From Flavobacteriales bacterium (GTDB taxonomy: Bacteria > Bacteroidota > Bacteroidia > Flavobacteriales_D > Crocinitomicaceae), in assembly GCA_947458985.1 (NCBI GenBank), contig CANHBA010000018.1:1-19144 (forward strand): a DNA stretch of 19,144 bases, read 5' to 3'. The position numbers were made by a program, and so were the translations under genes. This document shows, in pieces, positions 15,386 to 19,144 of the stretch. Each line of letters starts with the position of its first letter. Position 1 is the first letter of the stretch. The notes beneath the pieces are model-generated. The model saw only the letters and a list, made by a program, of their open reading frames with translations, had not been told where the DNA came from and searched no databases.

Positions 15386-17553
15386 TGCGCTTTGGCCTGA
15401 TTTTCCTTTTCTGTTTATGCAACTTAGCCAATGGCTTTGCCCAACTCAATCATTGGGAAACCATTCTTTACGATTCCACCACTTGGAAATACCAAATTCC
15501 AAATGGCAATACACCCAACAATTGGCAAAGTAGTAATTTCAACGACGCTTCTTGGATCAGCGCAAAAGGAGGCTTTGGCTTTGGAGACAACGATGATTTT
15601 ACAGTACTACCCAACAACACCTCAGCAGTGTTTTTACGCAAATCCTTCACAATTAACAACCTTAGCTCCATTCTAGCGCTCGCACTTCATATGGACTACG
15701 ACGACGGCTACATTGCTTATCTCAATGGTACAGAAATAGCCCGAAACGGCATTCCAACAGGTGTGCCAAGTTCATCTACGTTGGCAAACATCTCGCACGA
15801 AGCACAATTGTATCAAAATGGACAACCTGAACTTAGTTTACTAGCCCCGAGCCAATTTCAAAATATATTACTTCAGGGTCAAAATACATTGTGTATTGCC
15901 GTTTTCAATCAAACGACTAACTCTTCAGACTTCACGTGTAGGCCGTTTTTGAGTATTGGTACATCCAATACAAACCCAACTTTTTACACTACACCTTCTT
16001 GGTTTGTGGCACCTACTATTTTTGACAGTTCAACATTGCCAATCGTTGTCATCGACACAGATGGTGTCAATATCCCAGACGAACCCAAAATTGATGCAAT
16101 AATGGGTATTATTTATAACGGCCCTGGGCAAGTCAATCAAATCAACGACAACTTCAATGCATTTTACGGGCAAATTGCCATTGAAAAACGCGGTTCGTCG
16201 TCTGGTGGCTTTCCACAACAATCATATGGCTTAGAAACACGTGGGCCCGACTCAGTCAATTACAATGTGTCACTCTTTGATTGGCCCTCAGATAACGACT
16301 GGATCCTCTATGCGCCTTATACCGATAAAGCACTCATGCGCAATGTGTTAACCTATAAACTCGGCAATGACTTAGGCCGCTGGGCACCGCGTACGCAGTT
16401 TTGCGAAGTCGTACTCAATGGAAACTACATTGGCATTTATGTCTTAATGGAACGCATCAAGACCAATTCTGGGCGCGTAGATATTGATCCCCTCACTTAC
16501 AACGATACACTCGACAACCATTTAACCGGCGGTTACATCGTCAAGGTAGACAAAACCACAGCCGGGGGTGTCATAGCCTGGACCTCCCCTTACACCTGTC
16601 AAGCACCAGGCACTGGCCCTATTCATTATCAGCTTCACGATCCAGAAATAGACAGCATACATCCAGCGCAAAAAGCTTACATTCAAGCATACATTACAGA
16701 CTGGGAGATCGCACTCAAAAGCCCCAACTTTACCAATTCAGTGTCAGGTTACAAACCATATATCGATGTAGGTTCTTTTATCGATTATTTTTTGATCACC
16801 GAACTCTCCAAAAACGTAGATGGCTACCGCATCTCCACTTTTTTGCACAAGCAACGCTTTAGCGAAGGCGGCAAACTCGTTGCAGGCCCATTATGGGATT
16901 ACAACATTGCCTGGGGCAATGCCAATTACTGTCAAGGAGGCAATACTTCTGGTTGGGAAATCAACTTTAACAGCGTTTGTGGCGGAAGCGGCGCACTTCA
17001 AAATCCATTTTGGTGGAACAGAATGCTCGAAGACACACTTTATGCCAATGAAGTAAGGTGCCGCTGGACTGCCCTCAGACAAACCGTTTTAAGTGATTCT
17101 TCACTATTGAACTACATCGATTCAATGGCTTCCATTTTAACTGTTCCAGCAGTGCGACACTATCAAAAATGGCCCATTCTAGGCACTTATGTTTGGCCCA
17201 ACAACTTTGTCGGCACAAGTTATCAAGCTGAGGTCAACTACCTCAAGACCTGGATACAGAACCGAACTGCCTGGATGGACGCCAATATGTTTGGAACGTG
17301 CACAGCGAGTATTTCTGAGCCTTATTCGGCGTCAATTAAATTATTTCCCAATCCAACTTCATCGGTGGTGACTATTTCCGGTTTACCAAACCAAGGGGAA
17401 TTATATTTAATTGATTTATTTGGTAAAAAAATATCGACAATTCCTTACCAGTCAAATTCCATTGATTTGGATATGAGTTCCCTCAAAAATGGAATTTATT
17501 TTGTTTCAGAACCCAACAAAGGCATCTATGAAAAAGTCATTAAAAACGATTAA
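15385..17553 (+). CDS. CotH-kinase-family protein with T9SS C-terminal sorting domain
   Basis: Predicted exported protein of 722 aa. Order of parts: signal peptide (1-20, ending NGFAQ); an N-terminal galactose-binding-like beta sandwich (about 22-195, with DYDDGYIAYLNGTEIARNGI at 104-123); the CotH region (about 215-635), with FYGQIAIEKRGSSS, DWILYAPYTDKALMRN (305-320), GNYIGIYVLMERIK (346-359), GGYIVKVDK (382-390) and GPLWDYNIAWGN (501-512); and a type A sorting domain (about 648-722, with LFPNP at 653-657 and LKNGIYFV at 700-707). CotH of Bacillus is an atypical kinase that phosphorylates spore-coat proteins; targets of Bacteroidota homologues are not known to me. T9SS would place it on the cell surface or outside. 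Kinase activity is inferred, not shown. It overlaps lnt by one base and the next gene by 26. Confidence 0.88.
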   Translation: MRFGLIFLFCLCNLANGFAQLNHWETILYDSTTWKYQIPNGNTPNNWQSSNFNDASWISAKGGFGFGDNDDFTVLPNNTSAVFLRKSFTINNLSSILALALHMDYDDGYIAYLNGTEIARNGIPTGVPSSSTLANISHEAQLYQNGQPELSLLAPSQFQNILLQGQNTLCIAVFNQTTNSSDFTCRPFLSIGTSNTNPTFYTTPSWFVAPTIFDSSTLPIVVIDTDGVNIPDEPKIDAIMGIIYNGPGQVNQINDNFNAFYGQIAIEKRGSSSGGFPQQSYGLETRGPDSVNYNVSLFDWPSDNDWILYAPYTDKALMRNVLTYKLGNDLGRWAPRTQFCEVVLNGNYIGIYVLMERIKTNSGRVDIDPLTYNDTLDNHLTGGYIVKVDKTTAGGVIAWTSPYTCQAPGTGPIHYQLHDPEIDSIHPAQKAYIQAYITDWEIALKSPNFTNSVSGYKPYIDVGSFIDYFLITELSKNVDGYRISTFLHKQRFSEGGKLVAGPLWDYNIAWGNANYCQGGNTSGWEINFNSVCGGSGALQNPFWWNRMLEDTLYANEVRCRWTALRQTVLSDSSLLNYIDSMASILTVPAVRHYQKWPILGTYVWPNNFVGTSYQAEVNYLKTWIQNRTAWMDANMFGTCTASISEPYSASIKLFPNPTSSVVTISGLPNQGELYLIDLFGKKISTIPYQSNSIDLDMSSLKNGIYFVSEPNKGIYEKVIKND

Positions 17554-18307
17554 CGTAACGCTCCTACTGCTCGGCATATTATTCATCACCTTTTCTTGTG
17601 TGAAGAAAAATCCAGGCCCTGGCGGGACATCGGTTATTAAAGGCAAAATCATAGGGCAGGAATTTATCCCTGGCGAAGTCGAAATTCAGCAACTAATTTT
17701 TACCGGTGGAGGGCAACTCGAACACGGTGATTATTTCTTACTCAATAAGGTGAGTAACAACGACAACTATTACATTTATTTTAAAAACCCCAATTGGATT
17801 TCCGCTGCTGACCCCGGACTTGCAGGAAGAATCGGTCTTGAAGTAGTATTTAATTACAGCGACTCTAATTTAGAAATTGCGCAAGCTGTCAAAAACAAAC
17901 TGGCTACAATTAGTCTCTTGAATTTCAATATGACCTTGAGTCAAGATATACTCACTTTAGTATACAAGCAAGTCAACGACATTGCTGACCTCGATAACGG
18001 AACAACCAATTTCGCAACGGATGTTGCCAATCAAGGCAGTCCAAATTTTCTGAGCACAACGCTTGTACCAATGGCCGAAAAACGTGTTTATATCTGCTAT
18101 GGAGACCAAACCAATCCAAGCGACGACGTAAGGACAAATTCAAATGGAGAATTTATATTTGAAAATCTCCAAGTGGGCAACTATAAGGTTTATGTTGTAG
18201 GTGATCAAGCAAATAGTTCAAATATGCCTGAAGAAGTGAGTCAAAATGTACTCATCGAAGTAAAAGAAAGCATTAAAGATATTGGCCAACTTCAAATTTA
18301 CTTTTAA
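17528..18307 (+). CDS. Putative lipoprotein with C-terminal regulatory-like beta-sandwich, function unknown
   Basis: I do not recognise the family. The 259-aa product starts at the ATG at 17528 (MKKSLKTINV), inside the end of the CotH-family gene. The start is chosen because it gives a clean lipoprotein signal: basic end, hydrophobic core LLLLGILFI, and a lipobox-like end with C24 in ITFSC. The flank after the cysteine (VKKNPGPGG) is not an obvious surface-export signal. Residues about 34-190 have mixed strands and helices. Residues about 187-259 (VRTNSNGEFIFENLQVGNYK at 201-220) resemble carboxypeptidase-regulatory or SpaA-like sandwiches, common in Bacteroidota surface proteins. Its stop shares one base with the next ATG. 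Lnt, encoded in the same set, would acylate it along with all other lipoproteins. Confidence 0.8.
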   Translation: MKKSLKTINVTLLLLGILFITFSCVKKNPGPGGTSVIKGKIIGQEFIPGEVEIQQLIFTGGGQLEHGDYFLLNKVSNNDNYYIYFKNPNWISAADPGLAGRIGLEVVFNYSDSNLEIAQAVKNKLATISLLNFNMTLSQDILTLVYKQVNDIADLDNGTTNFATDVANQGSPNFLSTTLVPMAEKRVYICYGDQTNPSDDVRTNSNGEFIFENLQVGNYKVYVVGDQANSSNMPEEVSQNVLIEVKESIKDIGQLQIYF

Positions 18308-18984
18308 TGAAAAAATTACTCCTTCCTATTCTTTTTTATTGCCAAATTGCGAGTGCACAAACTGGTCTTTGGCTTGACGCGAGCATCACAAAAAAATGGA
18401 ATAAAGCATTCAAGACCTCCTTTGAAATTGGCGAACGCCAAAATATCGGAGTAGGATTTGACAGGCTTTATATTGAAGTTGGCCCTGCTTATCAAGTGCT
18501 GGACGGAATCAAAATCACTGGTGCCTACCGTTTGGTGAGCAATGAAAAAGGGGATCAATTTGTACTCCAAGCCGATCGTTTATCTCAAAGATTTCAAATT
18601 GGTACCGACATCTCGATTTTAGATGCTTTTGACTTTGGCCCCAAACGCCTAGACCTTTCTTGGAGCTCTACCCAACAGTGGAGCATACAAACTGGCAAAC
18701 AAATGAGTAGTATCTGGCGCAATAAACTGAGCCTGAGCTATGATATCAAAAAATCTCCTTTTACACCAACCTTGAGCGCCGAACATTTTTACCGCTGGAA
18801 TGCAACTACATTCATTACACCAACCGGTACAACAACAACCGGAGCGACCGTTCAATGGCGCTATTTTATCGGCACACAAATAGAACTTCCCAAAAAACAA
18901 AGTCTCAAATTACAAGTTGGCTTGAGGGAACGTTCTAGTGGAATCCAACCATTGGGAAGGATTTCATATGGCATCCAACTCTAG
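18307..18984 (+). CDS. DUF2490-like outer-membrane beta-barrel protein
   Basis: Predicted exported protein of 225 aa with a signal peptide (1-18, ending ASAQ). The rest alternates short amphipathic strands, for example WLDASITKKWNKAFKTSFEI, KRLDLSWSSTQQWSIQT and QSLKLQVGLRERSSG, and ends in ISYGIQL, with a hydrophobic last residue as in many outer-membrane barrels. The arrangement (SITKKWNKAFKTSFEIGER, GPAYQVLDGIKITGAYR) resembles the DUF2490 family; I could not verify this by search. Function is unknown. It is the last gene of the set, overlapping the lipoprotein gene by one base (TAATG), which suggests joint expression with the lipoprotein and the CotH-family protein. Confidence 0.75.
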   Translation: MKKLLLPILFYCQIASAQTGLWLDASITKKWNKAFKTSFEIGERQNIGVGFDRLYIEVGPAYQVLDGIKITGAYRLVSNEKGDQFVLQADRLSQRFQIGTDISILDAFDFGPKRLDLSWSSTQQWSIQTGKQMSSIWRNKLSLSYDIKKSPFTPTLSAEHFYRWNATTFITPTGTTTTGATVQWRYFIGTQIELPKKQSLKLQVGLRERSSGIQPLGRISYGIQL

Positions 18985-19004
18985 TCTATCTCATTTTCCT
19001 GCAT

Positions 19005-19034
19005 AAAAAAAGGGAGAGTTCGAAAACTCCCCCC
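19005..19034 (-). terminator. Intrinsic terminator of the convergent SusD-family gene
   Basis: Read on the minus strand, a GC-rich stem (GGGAG...CTCCC, inner part AGTTTTCGAACT, plus-strand 19012-19034) is followed by seven T residues (plus-strand A run 19005-19011). It lies about 25 nt after the SusD stop. The same hairpin could slow plus-strand transcripts from the DUF2490 gene, but it lacks a T tract on that side. Confidence 0.75.
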
Positions 19035-19059
19035 TTTCCATCAATCAACATTTTGAATA

Positions 19060-19144
19060 TTAGAAACCAGGAGTCTGTTGCAAATTCGGGTTGAGTACGA
19101 TATCAGAAGTTGGAATTGGATGGAGATTGTATTTATCATCTACC
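19060..19144 (-). CDS. SusD/RagB-family outer-membrane lipoprotein, C-terminal end only
   Basis: Only the last 27 codons and the stop are in the window; the gene enters from the right edge. The peptide VDDKYNLHPIPTSDIVLNPN followed by LQQTPGF matches the characteristic SusD C-terminus (Y-x-L-x-P-I-P-x-x-[ED]-[IV]-x-x-N-P-x-L-x-Q-N-P-G-[YF]). SusD proteins are surface lipoproteins that cap a SusC TonB-dependent transporter and bind glycans or peptides; the susC partner should lie further right, upstream on the minus strand. Substrate cannot be inferred from this fragment. Confidence 0.9.
   Translation of the reverse strand, partial: VDDKYNLHPIPTSDIVLNPNLQQTPGF

Overview
The window is chromosomal DNA from a member of the phylum Bacteroidota. 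The evidence is of four kinds: promoters of the TAnnTTTG type with AT-rich start regions instead of Shine-Dalgarno sequences; a protein with a type IX secretion (T9SS) C-terminal sorting domain; a SusD/RagB C-terminus at the right edge; and a division and cell wall (dcw) cluster of Bacteroidota type, with a PASTA-bearing PBP, an FtsL-like protein and no murF. I cannot place it below phylum with confidence. It is free-living-type core genome, with no insertion sequence, phage, CRISPR or tRNA visible.

Region 1 (1-11791, minus strand) is the dcw operon, read right to left: mraZ, rsmH, ftsL-like, ftsI-type PBP, murE, mraY, murD, ftsW, murG, murC and the start of ftsQ, which runs off the left edge. 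Every junction is an overlap of 4-14 nt or a gap of at most 9 nt, so the 11.5 kb is almost certainly one translationally coupled transcript. Together the genes make the cytoplasmic precursor (MurC, MurD, MurE), load it on lipid (MraY, MurG), polymerise and cross-link it (FtsW, PBP), and supply division scaffold proteins (FtsL, FtsQ). The DNPR motif of MurE predicts meso-diaminopimelate in the peptide.

Region 2 (11792-12036) is the divergent spacer between mraZ and a DMT-family permease. It holds two separate pairs of direct repeats with a 10-bp period that resemble MraZ boxes, and a TAAATTTG promoter so close to the permease ATG that the mRNA may be leaderless.

Region 3 (12037-13709, plus strand) has the EamA-type permease, then rplU-rpmA (bL21, bL27) behind a textbook Bacteroidota promoter and ended by a strong intrinsic terminator.

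Region 4 (13762-18984, plus strand) is a tightly overlapped set: lnt (apolipoprotein N-acyltransferase), a T9SS-exported CotH-kinase-family protein, a lipoprotein with a C-terminal regulatory-like beta-sandwich, and a DUF2490-like outer-membrane barrel. The last three look like a cell-surface module of unknown function and are the least understood part of the window. Region 5 (19005-19144) is a terminator and the last 27 codons of a convergent SusD-family gene.
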